From: Planctomycetota bacterium
GTDB taxonomy: Bacteria; Planctomycetota; Planctomycetia; Planctomycetales; Planctomycetaceae
DNA: 64,000 nucleotides
Assembly: GCA_018242525.1 (NCBI GenBank)
Contig: JAFEBS010000008.1
Location: 213,809 to 277,808, forward strand
Direction of reading: 5' to 3'
Made by a program: the position numbers and the translations under genes. Every line of letters begins with the position of its first letter. Within the stretch, counting starts at the first letter, position 1. This document shows, piece by piece, positions 45,800 through 56,042 of this stretch. Below the pieces are notes generated by a model. The model was not told where the DNA came from. It saw only the letters and a program-made list of their open reading frames with translations, and ran no database searches.

Positions 45800-47611
45800 T
45801 TACTGAATCCGATGAATCGTTCGCTGTTCCGGATTCGCCACGTAGACCTGTCGGTCGGGAAAATCTCGATGAATCTGCTGCGGATCGGTCACTCCCGGTC
45901 GATATCTGCCAATCAGCAGATCCGCCGTCAGTCCCGGGGTATTGACGACCAGATCCAGATGGGATGCCGCCATCTCTTCCTGATCCAGCAGAACCAGCGC
46001 CGGTCGATGATCGATCTGACGTTCCAGCCACTGCCGCAATTCGGCGTGCTTCTGCCGCGGGTATTGCAACGAGTTGACTCCACGCTGCAGTCGCCCCTTC
46101 CACAGGCGATCCGGTGACAGGTAGATCCCCGCCAGGCTGGTCGCCAGCAGGACGCACCACCAGGTCCTCATGCCCCGCAGTCCGCGCCGCTTCCAATCGG
46201 TGAATAACAAACCGGTGGCCCCCGCCAGGACAAGGCACCACAACTGCGACGATTCGAAGACATAGTGCCAGCCCATGATCCCCACGTACCAATAAGGCAG
46301 GTGCAGCAGGTGCACGCTGACGATCGCTGCAACCACCAGGAACCAGCGTCGATTCAGGTACGGCAGCCGTGCGAACAGGATCAGCGCGCTAATGAACAGC
46401 GGAATTCCATCAAACGTCCACAGCCAGCTGGAGACCCAGCGGGTCAAGACGTTTTGCGCTGCCAGTGATGGTGTCAGGTTTTCGGCCCATTGATCATAAG
46501 CCTGGACAACCTTGGGCCCCAGATGCTGTTCCCCCCTTTTGACATTGTTGAAGCCATAGACGTGCCGGGGGGTGTAGATCTCGGTGTACAACCCATAAGG
46601 CGACTTCCGCCAGTCGCCGGTGATCGCCTGGTTGTAGGTGAGCATCAATACCCAGCCCGCCACCAGTGGCAGTCCGAACCCCAGCCACGTTCCCCAATAC
46701 TGCAAACGGGACTTTGCCGACCCGGTGGCCGGCGGCATCAACGGCCGACGTGGCCAGAGCAACCAGCAGAAGACGTCGATTCCGAACGGCAGGCCAATCG
46801 CGGCGGCAGTCATCGGGCGACAGAGCATCGCGAAACTCAATCCCGTCCCGGCCAGCAAGGCATCCCGCGGCGCACGAGTCCGACCCCAGCGGGAGACCCC
46901 CAATAGAAAAAACGCACTGGACATCAACGTCGGCTGGTGGGCCAGCAGGGTATTTCCAAAGAGTGCGATCCCGGGAGACAGAGCCATCGCCAGTCCCGCC
47001 ACGATCCCCGTCAGGCGACCGCCGATCTCCCGCCCCGTCCAGAAGATTGCCATCGTCGCCAGCGCACTCGCCACCCACGACGCCAGGAACGGATTCCCGA
47101 TCGCCACAAACGGGGCCAGCCACAGACCGGTGCCGGGAAAATACCGACAAGCCATGCGCCCTTCATTCAGGACGTGCATCTGATCGAACAGTTCCGGATG
47201 GACCGGATGACTGGGAAACGAAAGACGGCCGCTGAGAAACGTCTGTGCCTGAAAGAGATAGCTGAATTCATCGTGGTAGGCCGGTGGAGCATTCCCGATC
47301 TGCTGGCCAATCCCCCAACAGATTCCAAACGACAGGGCGCCGACCAGCAGGCAACTAAACCAGTCCAGCGGATGTGCGGTCAACTCGTCAACAACCGGTG
47401 GCACTGGCCGCCCCCTCGGCAGCATGTAAATGATCGGTGCCAAATCGAGAACCAACAACTGCACGGTGGCCAGTCCTGGCGCCCACTCAGCCACCAAATC
47501 CAGCATTCCCAACACGCAGGCGCCAAGTGCGACCACCCACGCCACCAGTTGAACGGTAAGTGGCACCGAGGATGGACGAGGATCGACAGGTGATTCGGTC
47601 ACTGCGGACAT
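45800..47611 (-). CDS. GT39-like polytopic membrane glycosyltransferase
   Basis: A 603-residue polytopic protein with about ten to twelve hydrophobic segments. The first extracytoplasmic loop has the motif YHDEFSYLFQAQTFLSGRL. Its acidic pair is characteristic of ArnT/PMT-like (GT-C) transferases that use polyprenyl-phosphate sugars. A second segment (FPGTGLWLAP) and a soluble C-terminal part (about residues 505-603) follow. It probably glycosylates an envelope substrate. Donor and acceptor are unknown. Confidence 0.75.
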   Translation of the reverse strand: MSAVTESPVDPRPSSVPLTVQLVAWVVALGACVLGMLDLVAEWAPGLATVQLLVLDLAPIIYMLPRGRPVPPVVDELTAHPLDWFSCLLVGALSFGICWGIGQQIGNAPPAYHDEFSYLFQAQTFLSGRLSFPSHPVHPELFDQMHVLNEGRMACRYFPGTGLWLAPFVAIGNPFLASWVASALATMAIFWTGREIGGRLTGIVAGLAMALSPGIALFGNTLLAHQPTLMSSAFFLLGVSRWGRTRAPRDALLAGTGLSFAMLCRPMTAAAIGLPFGIDVFCWLLWPRRPLMPPATGSAKSRLQYWGTWLGFGLPLVAGWVLMLTYNQAITGDWRKSPYGLYTEIYTPRHVYGFNNVKRGEQHLGPKVVQAYDQWAENLTPSLAAQNVLTRWVSSWLWTFDGIPLFISALILFARLPYLNRRWFLVVAAIVSVHLLHLPYWYVGIMGWHYVFESSQLWCLVLAGATGLLFTDWKRRGLRGMRTWWCVLLATSLAGIYLSPDRLWKGRLQRGVNSLQYPRQKHAELRQWLERQIDHRPALVLLDQEEMAASHLDLVVNTPGLTADLLIGRYRPGVTDPQQIHRDFPDRQVYVANPEQRTIHRIQ

Positions 47612-47934
47612 CCATGGGCTCGCTTGGAAGGATTTCGCGGATCAGGTCGCATGGTAAGCTTGTGGTCGGCATCCTTCCATCAAACGTCACGAGCAGGATT
47701 GGTCTGCACTTCGTAATTACGTCGATCGGACAAATTATCGCTGGACGCGTTGACTCTGTCCTTTCTCCGGCTTTGCCCGGCAAAGGGGTTTGCCCCCCCA
47801 GTGTGGTCAGTCGTTGAATCAAGCTCCAACGAGCAGGGGTCTGACCTTTGTTAGGCAAAGCCCCTTTCTCCACGGATTTTCCCGCGTTACACTATGACGG
47901 TTTGGAAACCTTCGACGGAATTGTGTAACTGCCC
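47612..47934. other. Repeat-containing gap
   Basis: These 323 bases lie between two divergent genes. They contain GGCTTTGCCCGGCAAAGGGG (from 47769) and a related inverted copy AGGCAAAGCCCCTTTC (47853-47868). A GGGGTCTGACC string is also present. No gene is seen. Confidence 0.45.
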
Positions 47935-48969
47935 ATGACTGCCGACCTGCCGATGAATGATGCGGAAGAACTGAACGAAGACGATCTGGACACCGCCGCT
48001 CCTGTAAGACCTCGAGATCGCGCGGTCGCCAGGAACGCCCGATCGCCACGCCGTCGCAAACCGCCTGCGGTACCGAAGGAAGATCTGGACGAAGCCGATA
48101 CGTCGCGCGAGCGATTGCAGAAAGTCCTTGCTGCGGCTGGGCTTGCGTCGCGTCGTCATTGCGAGGAATATATCCTGGATGGCCGAGTCACCATCGACGG
48201 CAAAGTCATCACGGCGCTGGGAATCAAAGTCGATCTCGAAACACAAAAGGTCTGTGTCGACGGCGAGCGGATCAAGCTCGAAAAGCGACAGTATTTCCTC
48301 GTCAACAAGCCGACGGGCGTCATCAGTACCAATGCCGACCCCAACGGACGCCCCCGCGTCATCGACCTGCTGCCCCCGTGGAAGGGGAGATTGTTCACAG
48401 TCGGTCGACTGGACGAAGGATCCGAAGGGTTGCTGCTGGTCACCAACGATGGCGATCTGGCTCACCGACTGGCTCATCCGAAGTTTCAGGTCGAGCGAGT
48501 TTACCGGGCCTTGGTGGCCGGTGTGCCGACGGATGACGTCCTGAACCAGCTTCGGCAGGGTCTGTACTTCACCGAAGGAAAATTTCGCGTTCGGGATGTC
48601 CGGCGGATCAAGAGCAGCCTGAAATCGACGATTCTGGAACTTGTGCTGACCGAGGGGCAGAACCGTGAAATCCGACGCATGCTGGCCCGCGTCGGCCACA
48701 AGGTGATGAAACTGAAACGCATTTCCTTTGGGCCGCTGCGACTGGGTGAACTGGTCACAGGCGCGTATCGTCCGCTGACGACCGTCGAATTGAAGCTGCT
48801 GCAGCAGTTCGCCACGACCGATCCCGCCCGCCGAGCCCCGACAAAACGCCCCGTCACCGGCCGGGGCGGACGACCACCCGCAAAGAATACCAAACGCCCC
48901 ACCCGCAGATCGTCGCGACCGACGGGCGGGTCGAAGACGATCAAGCGACCCAGACGTGGGGAACGATAG
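47935..48969 (+). CDS. rluB: RluB-family 23S rRNA pseudouridine synthase
   Basis: A 344-residue pseudouridine synthase. After an acidic then basic N-terminal extension (about 55 residues) comes an S4 RNA-binding domain (RLQKVLAAAGLASRRHCEEY). The catalytic domain has GRLDEGSEGLLLVTNDG (active-site Asp). EGQNREIRRMLARVGHKV is the RluB/RsuA signature. The C-terminal tail is rich in Arg/Pro/Gly (GGRPPAKNTKRPTRRS) and likely binds RNA. ATG 47935 is assumed; ATG 47953 is an alternative. Confidence 0.92.
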   Translation: MTADLPMNDAEELNEDDLDTAAPVRPRDRAVARNARSPRRRKPPAVPKEDLDEADTSRERLQKVLAAAGLASRRHCEEYILDGRVTIDGKVITALGIKVDLETQKVCVDGERIKLEKRQYFLVNKPTGVISTNADPNGRPRVIDLLPPWKGRLFTVGRLDEGSEGLLLVTNDGDLAHRLAHPKFQVERVYRALVAGVPTDDVLNQLRQGLYFTEGKFRVRDVRRIKSSLKSTILELVLTEGQNREIRRMLARVGHKVMKLKRISFGPLRLGELVTGAYRPLTTVELKLLQQFATTDPARRAPTKRPVTGRGGRPPAKNTKRPTRRSSRPTGGSKTIKRPRRGER

Positions 48970-49049
48970 CCTGGAATCGGCGGCCCGCGCTGCGCGGATC
49001 CAATGAGTCAGCCGCGATCACCAACCTTGACTGACGACGAGAAAGCTCG

Positions 49050-49937
49050 ATGACTGCCGTGATGCCCGAGTTGTGCCTGCCGGGGTTGGTTCGAACCGCC
49101 ACTCAATCCCGTGCGACAGTTGTCGAGCATGAGTTGATGGCGCGAAATACCTGGCGCATGCGTTTGCAGGCGCCCCAGATGGCCCGGACGATTCTGCCCG
49201 GCCAGTTCTTCATGATTCGGTTCCCTGATCGCAGCGACCCGCTGCTGGGGCGTCCGTTTGCGCTCTATGATATTTATTGCGACAATTCCGGTCAGCCGGC
49301 CGGAATCGAGTTCGGGTATGTCGTCGTCGGCAAAATGACGTCGCTCTTCGAATCCCTGAAACCGGGCGATGAAGTGGAACTGTGGGGCCCGCTCGGCAAC
49401 GGTTTTCCGCTACCGCCAGCGGGGCACTTGGTCATCGTCGCCGGAGGTATTGGTCAGACTCCCTTTCTGGCGGTGATTCGCGAAGCCTTGAGGCGGCGCG
49501 CCTACGGTACACCAGCGCGACAAATCACCCAGGTTCCCTCCAGGATCACGCTGTGCTATGGAGTTCGATCCCAGGAATATCTTGCGGGGGTTGCGGAGTT
49601 TGAGCAGGAGGGGATCGACATTCGCATCGCGACGGATGATGGTTCTGTCGGACATCGTGGATTCGTGACGGACCTGTTGAAGGAAATCATTGCCGAACCT
49701 GTTCCGCCCGCCGCTGTCTATTGCTGTGGGCCGGAACCAATGATGCACGCGGTCAGCCAGGTGACGACAACGGCCGGATTGCCGTGCTGGTTGTCTCTGG
49801 AAACACCGATGGCGTGCGGATTTGGTGCCTGCTTCAGTTGTGTCACCAAGATCCGCCAGGACGATGGAACGTGGGACTATCGCCGTGTCTGCGTGGAAGG
49901 ACCGGTCTTTCCTGCGGATCAGATCGTCTTCGACTGA
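49050..49937 (+). CDS. Dihydroorotate dehydrogenase electron-transfer subunit (PyrK-like)
   Basis: A 295-residue ferredoxin-reductase-like protein: FAD-binding barrel (GQFFMIRFPDRSDPLLGRPF), NAD-binding domain (VIVAGGIGQTPFL) and a C-terminal 2Fe-2S motif CGFGACFSCVTK...VCVEGPVF. The last is the hallmark of PyrK, which passes electrons from dihydroorotate dehydrogenase to NAD. No pyrD is adjacent, so another partner remains possible. A second ATG lies four codons in. Confidence 0.85.
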   Translation: MTAVMPELCLPGLVRTATQSRATVVEHELMARNTWRMRLQAPQMARTILPGQFFMIRFPDRSDPLLGRPFALYDIYCDNSGQPAGIEFGYVVVGKMTSLFESLKPGDEVELWGPLGNGFPLPPAGHLVIVAGGIGQTPFLAVIREALRRRAYGTPARQITQVPSRITLCYGVRSQEYLAGVAEFEQEGIDIRIATDDGSVGHRGFVTDLLKEIIAEPVPPAAVYCCGPEPMMHAVSQVTTTAGLPCWLSLETPMACGFGACFSCVTKIRQDDGTWDYRRVCVEGPVFPADQIVFD

Positions 49938-50108
49938 GACACTAGCTAAGCCTCGTGGGAAGGACGTCTCGTCCGTCCGCAACATCCCAATCGATGGTTC
50001 CGCGCGGGAGACCTTTCGCCTGGTTCATCGCGCGTGCGCCCGTCGCGTGCCTATAATGTATGGAGCAGGAATCGGTTCTCCAAATTCCGCGAACGACGGA
50101 CCAAGGTC

Positions 50109-51164
50109 ATGATTCACATCGACGGATCGCAGGGCGAAGGCGGTGGACAAATTGTCCGTACATCGCTGGCACTGTCGATGGTGACCGGTCAATCGGTGTC
50201 GATTGAGCGCGTTCGCGCGGGTCGTGAGAAGCCCGGGTTGATGCGTCAGCATCTGACGTCTCTCAAGGCGGCACAGCAACTCTGCGGTGCCGAAGTCGCC
50301 GGAGATTCCATCGGATCCCCGACGCTGGTCTTTCAACCGGGTCAGGTTGTGCCTGGCAGCTATCAGTTCTCGGTGGGCACGGCGGGAAGTGCGACGCTGG
50401 TTCTGCAAACGGTACTGCCGCCGCTGTTGATTGCCAGCGAACCGTCGCGCCTGATCCTGGAAGGCGGGACTCACAACCCGTGGGCACCGCCATTTGAATT
50501 TCTGCAAAGGTCATATCTGCCATTGCTCAATCGGATGGGGCCCACCGTGACCGCCACCCTGGAACGGCCTGGCTTTTATCCGGCGGGCGGTGGCCGGTTT
50601 GTCGTGGAAATCGAACCGGCGCCACCGTCCGGACTGGTCAGTTTCGATCTGTTGGAGCGAGGGGACATCCGATCACGCCGTGGTCGAGTCCTGCTGTCGA
50701 ACCTGCCAGGGCATATTGCCGACCGAGAAATGGAGGAACTGACCCGGTTGGCTCAATGGGCGGACGGAACATTGGTGCGCGAAAGCACCAACGCTCACGG
50801 GCCGGGGAATGTCGTGCTGGTGGAACTCGAAACCGCCGACGTGACGGAAGTCTTTGTCGGTTTCGGTGAGCACGGTGTGAAGGCGGAAACGGTTGCCAAG
50901 CGTGCCATTGATGATCTGCGTGATTATCTGGTGGCAGACGTTCCCGTTGGGCCTTATCTGGCCGACCAATTGCTGCTGCCACTGGGGGTGTCGGCGTGGC
51001 AGTCACGTGAGACCAGTCGTCAATGCGGCACATTTCGAACCATGCCCCTGACGCAGCATTCACAGACGCAGATCGACGTCCTGCAGGCGTTCCTGGAGAT
51101 CCCGATTCACGTGGACAGCGAAGGACCGCGGGAAAGCGTCACCGTCCGCGTCGGCTGGAAATAA
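50109..51164 (+). CDS. rtcA: RNA 3'-terminal phosphate cyclase
   Basis: A 351-residue RtcA that converts 3'-phosphate ends of RNA to 2',3'-cyclic phosphates using ATP. MIHIDGSQGEGGGQIVRTSL, REKPGLMRQHL, EGGTHNPWAPP and GFYPAGGGR are the family motifs. The catalytic His that is adenylylated is in LTQHSQTQ near the C-terminus. A TATAAT at 50052-50057 may be its -10 element. No rtcB or rtcR is nearby, unlike the E. coli operon. The frame is open to 50034. Confidence 0.94.
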   Translation: MIHIDGSQGEGGGQIVRTSLALSMVTGQSVSIERVRAGREKPGLMRQHLTSLKAAQQLCGAEVAGDSIGSPTLVFQPGQVVPGSYQFSVGTAGSATLVLQTVLPPLLIASEPSRLILEGGTHNPWAPPFEFLQRSYLPLLNRMGPTVTATLERPGFYPAGGGRFVVEIEPAPPSGLVSFDLLERGDIRSRRGRVLLSNLPGHIADREMEELTRLAQWADGTLVRESTNAHGPGNVVLVELETADVTEVFVGFGEHGVKAETVAKRAIDDLRDYLVADVPVGPYLADQLLLPLGVSAWQSRETSRQCGTFRTMPLTQHSQTQIDVLQAFLEIPIHVDSEGPRESVTVRVGWK

Positions 51165-51200
51165 AAGCAGCCGACAAACCTGAGTCTGTCGGCTGCTTTC
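51165..51200. terminator. Bidirectional intrinsic terminator after rtcA
   Basis: AAAGCAGCCGACA and TGTCGGCTGCTTT pair perfectly over a 10-base loop. A- and T-runs on both sides allow it to serve rtcA and the convergent isomerase gene. Confidence 0.85.
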
Positions 51201-51253
51201 GGTACCGTGACAGGGGAGCGCTCCGCCATCATGGATTCAGAATACCGGTCAAC

Positions 51254-52249
51254 CTATTCGGCAAACGCCGCGTCGAACGCTCGCGCGGACGGCTCGAAAT
51301 CGATGTTCTTGACGTACTGGCAGGATTCGCGCGCACCATGCTCGCGATCCATTCCGCTGTCTTCCCATTCGACCGACAACGGCCCCGCATACTTTGCAGC
51401 ATTCAGTGCCCGGATGACTTCTTCAAAGTTTACTCCGCCACGTCCCATGCTGCGGAAATCCCAACCCCGGCGCGGATCGCCGAACGACAGATGGCTGGCC
51501 AGAATCCCGGAACGACCGTTCAGCGTCACCTTCGCGTCCTTCATGTGGACGTGGTAGATGCGATTCGGGAAATAGCGAATGAATTCGGCGGGATCCACAC
51601 CCTGCCAAATCAGATGGCTGGGATCAAAGTTGAAACCAAACTCTTCACGACCACCCAGGGCCGCCAGAGCTCGCTCGGCGGTGTAGATGTCGAAGGCAAT
51701 TTCCGTGGGGTGAACTTCCAGGGCGAACTTCACACCGCATTCCTGGAACACGTCCAGGATCGGATTCCAGCGTTCGGCCAGCAACTTGAAGCCATCGTCA
51801 TACATGGACTTCGGGGTCGGCGGGAAATCGTAAATCAGGTGCCAGACGCTGGAACCGGTGAAACCGTTGACCACGCTCACGCCCAGCTTTTGAGCGGCAC
51901 GGGCAGTGTTCTTCATTTCTTCGATGGCACGCTGTGTCACACCTTCGGGGCGACCATCGCCCCAGACATAGGGAGGCAGAATGCTCTTGTGACGGGCATC
52001 GATATTGTCGAGAACCGCCTGGCCGACCAGGTGATTCGAGATCGCAAACACCTGCAGGTCGTACTTCTCCAGCAACTCGCGTTTGCGAGCACAATATGTA
52101 TCGTCTGAAAGTGCCTTGTCGACTTCAAAATGGTCGCCCCAGCAGGCCAGTTCCAGACCGTCGTAGCCAAACTCCCTGGCTTTTTTGCACAGCTCTTCCA
52201 GCTTGAGGTCGGCCCATTGGCCAGTGAACAGGGTGACGGGACGCCCCAT
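51254..52249 (-). CDS. Sugar phosphate isomerase/epimerase-family TIM barrel protein
   Basis: A 331-residue xylose-isomerase-like TIM barrel. It opens [20 protein letters not shown] and has [59 protein letters not shown] and [12 protein letters not shown]. The Glu, Asp/His, His and Glu residues fit the metal site of the family. The sugar substrate is unknown. ATG 52249 begins the conserved part; the frame is open to 52315. Confidence 0.86.
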   Translation of the reverse strand: MGRPVTLFTGQWADLKLEELCKKAREFGYDGLELACWGDHFEVDKALSDDTYCARKRELLEKYDLQVFAISNHLVGQAVLDNIDARHKSILPPYVWGDGRPEGVTQRAIEEMKNTARAAQKLGVSVVNGFTGSSVWHLIYDFPPTPKSMYDDGFKLLAERWNPILDVFQECGVKFALEVHPTEIAFDIYTAERALAALGGREEFGFNFDPSHLIWQGVDPAEFIRYFPNRIYHVHMKDAKVTLNGRSGILASHLSFGDPRRGWDFRSMGRGGVNFEEVIRALNAAKYAGPLSVEWEDSGMDREHGARESCQYVKNIDFEPSARAFDAAFAE

Positions 52250-52476
52250 TTTGGAAAAGCCCTTTAAAATACAGGAGTTGCGAATGAAGTGAGAATGTCT
52301 TGTGTGCCACCGCACGCGAAAACATTATGAACGGCAAGAAATGAATGTCAACCGAGCACCGTAGACCAAAGAGGTGACTGCCGCATTATGACGTCAAACT
52401 CAGATTATTTCACCTGGAACCCCGGGTAAACGCGTCATCAATGAGGTCGGAAACCGATAATCTCCCGCTGCCGCAG

Positions 52477-52830
52477 TTACTGGGCGGCCATCCGGTTCTT
52501 CGTATCGACATGAACGACTCGAGGTCGGTGGGTTGTCAATTCCGGTTCTTCGAATTGGGCGTAACTGCAGATGATGATCAGGTGCCCGGGAGAAACCAGA
52601 TGTGCTGCAGCTCCGTTGATGCAGATCACTCCGGTTCCAGCCGGGCCAGAGATGGCATACGTGGTCAGACGATTGCCGTTGTCAACATCATAAATCTGGA
52701 CCTGTTCATGCTCGACAATATCCGCCGCCAGCATCAGGTCGTGATCGATGGTGACGCTCCCTTCATAGTGCAGTTGGGCGTCGGTGACTGTGGCACGATG
52801 AATCTTGGACTTCAGCAGGGTTCTTTGCAT
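52477..52830 (-). CDS. panD: Aspartate 1-decarboxylase
   Basis: PanD forms beta-alanine for pantothenate. The precursor self-cleaves at Gly24-Ser25 in HYEGSVTID, giving the pyruvoyl group on Ser25. With ATG 52830 ([17 protein letters not shown]) the site falls exactly at residue 25, as in E. coli. The alternative ATG 52839 adds three residues. NGAAAHLV and [11 protein letters not shown] are typical. The length of 117 is slightly short of E. coli's 126. No panB or panC is in the window. Confidence 0.93.
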   Translation of the reverse strand: MQRTLLKSKIHRATVTDAQLHYEGSVTIDHDLMLAADIVEHEQVQIYDVDNGNRLTTYAISGPAGTGVICINGAAAHLVSPGHLIIICSYAQFEEPELTTHRPRVVHVDTKNRMAAQ

Positions 52831-53084
52831 TCCGCGCATTCAAAAAACAGTGAGACTCATAGAGGCGTTGGACGGTCACCGCTGAGTCGGAAAGGGAGCG
52901 GGCTCGCAGCCCAGACATCCCGCACCTCCATTTTGCGCGATTCCGGACCGTTGGCCAAGTCGGTCGTTTCTGGATCCTTTTTTTGAATTCTGGAAATAAC
53001 GTACATTGATCTGTTCGTTCGACCGGCGGTGGTTGTTCACAACGATTCCACCCCAGGCCGCGCCGAAGCCCTCGCCATCGCTTT

Positions 53085-53138
53085 TCCTCGTTCCCAAGCT
53101 CCCGCTTGGGAACGCTCGTCTTTGACGCTCCGCTTCAC
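53085..53138 (-). repeat. 54-bp dispersed repeat, copy 2
   Basis: Reverse-orientation copy of 6723-6776, with a few differences. The hairpin CAAGC-GGGA-GCTTG is intact. Confidence 0.85.
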
Positions 53139-53346
53139 GGTCCCAATCACCCCCGTACATCCAGTCAGTCTCAAGATCGACCAGTCCAGGTTAGCGAGCG
53201 CAGTTTTGGGCGCTGGAGTATTCTCCAATGCTCTGGATCGTCGACATAGCTGCGTGCAACCGGATTGTTGTGAGTAATTCCAGTGACTCCCACATCCTTT
53301 CGTCGCTCTGGAGCGTCATCGAGTGGTCTCCTGCCGAATACCGGCC

Positions 53347-53400
53347 GTGAATCGGAGCTTCAAAGACCGGCGTTCCCAAGCGGGAGCTTGGGAACGAGAA
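53347..53400 (+). repeat. 54-bp dispersed repeat, copy 3
   Basis: Forward copy, nearly identical to 6723-6776. It ends 37 bases downstream of the vWA gene's stop codon. Confidence 0.85.
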
Positions 53401-53437
53401 ACCAAAGGAATCACGTCGGCAGCACCGGCGACGTCAA

Positions 53438-55786
53438 TCAGCGAACCAGGTAATTCTTGCCGCGTAATTTGATCAGCAATTGCTCGCCGTCTCGCTGCTG
53501 GCTCAGCATCTGATTTTCGGCGACCGAGTTGGCTTTGACGAGCGCGAAGTACGCATCGGTGAATCGATCCACGATTTCAATCTGATCCCGATCCTTCACC
53601 AGATCCAGGCCCGCCGTTTCCGGGGTCACGACGATTTCGCATTCAGTCTTGCCGGGATCCGCCGCCACTCGCTTGCGGGCATAGACTGCCTGGTTCCCAT
53701 ATTGACGCACAGAATCCGCCGCGACCTCCTTGTCGGTCTTCAAGTCTCGGAAGGAGTTGCCAGTGAAGCTGGCGCCCGGGCCACCGAGGGCCCCGCCGGC
53801 CCCCCCTGAAAATGCCGGAAGGGCTCTCGACTCAGGGACCGCCGTCGTGGCGTTTTGAAACCGCCCCTTTTCGGCTCGCTGAGCGACTCCACCCAGTCCC
53901 GATGCCTGATCCAGTTCCCGCAGACTCTCGCCGGCTCGTCGAATCGCGCCGGCATCCGCCAGCGGTCGCAAGGTGTCGTCGGCCAGGAAGGAGGTATAAG
54001 GCGTCAGGATGCCGTGCTTCGTGGACAGGTCCACCAGTTCCTTGACGAGTTCCTCGTTCTTGCCGACCAGATCGAGTTGATCGATGATTTCGCCAATCCG
54101 CCGCATGGCCCACAGTTTTTCGACGAAGGCGTAGCTTTCATCGCCGCTCTTTTCGATCAGGGTGGCCGGGAAGTCAAACTTCTGCTCCTGGCCGCTGACG
54201 TGTCCCTTGATCACCACTTTGGCGGCACCAGGCTTGCGATAGCGGCCAACGACGACCAGTTGCTGCCCTTCAAACAGGTCGAAATTCCCCTTGGGATAAA
54301 CTCGATTGACCGGTGGCCCGTCTTCGGCCCTGATGCCGTCGAGTTCAAAGTTGACGGCCACATCGGTCAACACAGGCGAACTGATGTTGCTGTAGACGGT
54401 GCTGACATGTGCTTCGATGTCTTCATCGGGACGCACATATTCCGACAGGCCAAATCCGTCGCGCGAAACTCGGTCCAGCAGTCGCGAATTGACGTCGTAA
54501 CCCACACCAAACGACAACACCCGCGCGCGAACTTTGTTGGCGTCTTTGGCGGTGGCGCAGATTTTGGATTCGTTGGTCTCGCCAATCGTGGGCAATCCGT
54601 CCGTCAGAAACAGGACATAGTTGGGTCGGCTGTTGTCCTTCAGGTGCCCCAACGCCGTGCTCAACGCGCCCGCGATGTTTGTTCCACCGCCGGGATACAA
54701 CCCTTCCACATATCCCAGTGCGGCCTTGCGGGTTTCGTCTGTATACCGCTCCAACTCAGGCCGATAGGACTCAACAGCGCCGTCGTAGGCCACGATGTTG
54801 AACATGTCTCCTTCCCGCAGGTTGTTCAGGACGAACTTCACGGCGGACTTGGCCTGTTCGATCTTCTTGCCGCTCATACTGCCTGATCGGTCCAGAACGA
54901 AGACCACGGTCTTCTTGGGACGTTCCGCGTCCGCCGCTTTGACCTGCGGACTGGCCAGCAGCAGGAAGAATCCGTCTTCACTCTCTTTTGGCCGATACGC
55001 GATGACACTCGCCCCCACCTGCCCCTTGTCGACATCGAACAGCAATCGAAAGTCACTGGATGGGACTTCATTCGCCCGCGAATACGACACGACCGCATGC
55101 CGGGCGTCGGGACGCTTGATGTCGACGGTGTGCGTCGGCGAGTACACGTTTTTGATGTCGATGGCCGATTCAATGGCGACATGGAATTCGACATTTTCGA
55201 CAGCGTGCGACGTGTAGCGGGCGGTGCTCAACGGGAACAGGAAATCAGTCAATCCCCGATCCTTCCGAAGCAACTGATTGTAATTGAGCGTCACCTTCCG
55301 CTCGGCGCCTGGTGGAACCGGGAAGACGCTGGTCTGAAACAACCCGCTCCCCATCCATTCCAAGAGAGCCGGATCCTTATTGGACCGGACGATTGCCTCA
55401 TAAATCGATCGAGCTTCCTTGGCGGGCATCAGCTTGCCGGGGAATTCTTTGCCGTCCACCAGCAACGTCAGCTTGTCGACCGCTCCGTCGTAGGGCAGTG
55501 GAAACAGGAACTGGACTTCCATCTGCGTACTGCCCGTGTTCACAAACGACTGCGAGACCTGAACGCGACCGACCTGATCGGTAATGCGAGCCTGCACCGA
55601 CAGTTCTTTGATCTTGTAAGATACGGAGGGTGGGGAAGGTGGGCGAACGTGAATGGGGGTCGGATGGGGCCACGGACGTGGCAACGGTCCGGGATGGTTG
55701 GTGATAATCAGCACCCCTTGGGCAGATGCAACCGCACTTGAGAGCCCAAAAGCCAGCCCTAACATCAATCCCAGAATGCGTTTCAT
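53438..55786 (-). CDS. Secreted VIT and vWA domain protein
   Basis: A 782-residue exported protein with a signal peptide (LGLMLGLAFGLSSAVASAQ) and a Pro-rich linker (GPLPRPWPHPTPIHVRPPSP). It then has a VIT domain (about residues 55-190, FVNTGSTQMEVQFLFPLP and PPGAERKVTLNYNQLL) and a von Willebrand A domain with an intact MIDAS (DRSGSMSG, and Thr/Asp in FLTDGLPTIGE). This is the inter-alpha-trypsin-inhibitor-like arrangement. A Gly-rich segment (FSGGAGGALGGPGASFTG) precedes a C-terminal part. Probable cell-surface adhesion or binding. Confidence 0.86.
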   Translation of the reverse strand: MKRILGLMLGLAFGLSSAVASAQGVLIITNHPGPLPRPWPHPTPIHVRPPSPPSVSYKIKELSVQARITDQVGRVQVSQSFVNTGSTQMEVQFLFPLPYDGAVDKLTLLVDGKEFPGKLMPAKEARSIYEAIVRSNKDPALLEWMGSGLFQTSVFPVPPGAERKVTLNYNQLLRKDRGLTDFLFPLSTARYTSHAVENVEFHVAIESAIDIKNVYSPTHTVDIKRPDARHAVVSYSRANEVPSSDFRLLFDVDKGQVGASVIAYRPKESEDGFFLLLASPQVKAADAERPKKTVVFVLDRSGSMSGKKIEQAKSAVKFVLNNLREGDMFNIVAYDGAVESYRPELERYTDETRKAALGYVEGLYPGGGTNIAGALSTALGHLKDNSRPNYVLFLTDGLPTIGETNESKICATAKDANKVRARVLSFGVGYDVNSRLLDRVSRDGFGLSEYVRPDEDIEAHVSTVYSNISSPVLTDVAVNFELDGIRAEDGPPVNRVYPKGNFDLFEGQQLVVVGRYRKPGAAKVVIKGHVSGQEQKFDFPATLIEKSGDESYAFVEKLWAMRRIGEIIDQLDLVGKNEELVKELVDLSTKHGILTPYTSFLADDTLRPLADAGAIRRAGESLRELDQASGLGGVAQRAEKGRFQNATTAVPESRALPAFSGGAGGALGGPGASFTGNSFRDLKTDKEVAADSVRQYGNQAVYARKRVAADPGKTECEIVVTPETAGLDLVKDRDQIEIVDRFTDAYFALVKANSVAENQMLSQQRDGEQLLIKLRGKNYLVR

Positions 55787-56042
55787 GGCGATTCTCCCGT
55801 CCGGCGGAATCTCGAAGTTGTCAGCGGCACACCACCGTTTGACGTTTTGTCTGTAAGAAAGTTCCCGTTCGAATCTTCCGGAATTGCGATGAGCTGCGAT
55901 GAGCCGAGGCGGCTTCCGTCTCGGGTGCCCGGCGAGTATCCTCCGTGGGGGGGGCCTGCGTGCTTCCTGAAAGAATTCCGTAAATCCAGAGCCGATCGTT
56001 CTTCGTCATCAGGGATCATCACCGTCAGGGAGGATTGTCCGC

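Larger units (their letters stand above)
52840..53437. other. Repeat-rich intergenic region
   Basis: A nearly 600-base gap without a gene. It holds two copies, in opposite orientation, of the 54-bp element (53085-53138 and 53347-53400). The ~208 bases between them show no coding signs. Confidence 0.6.
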
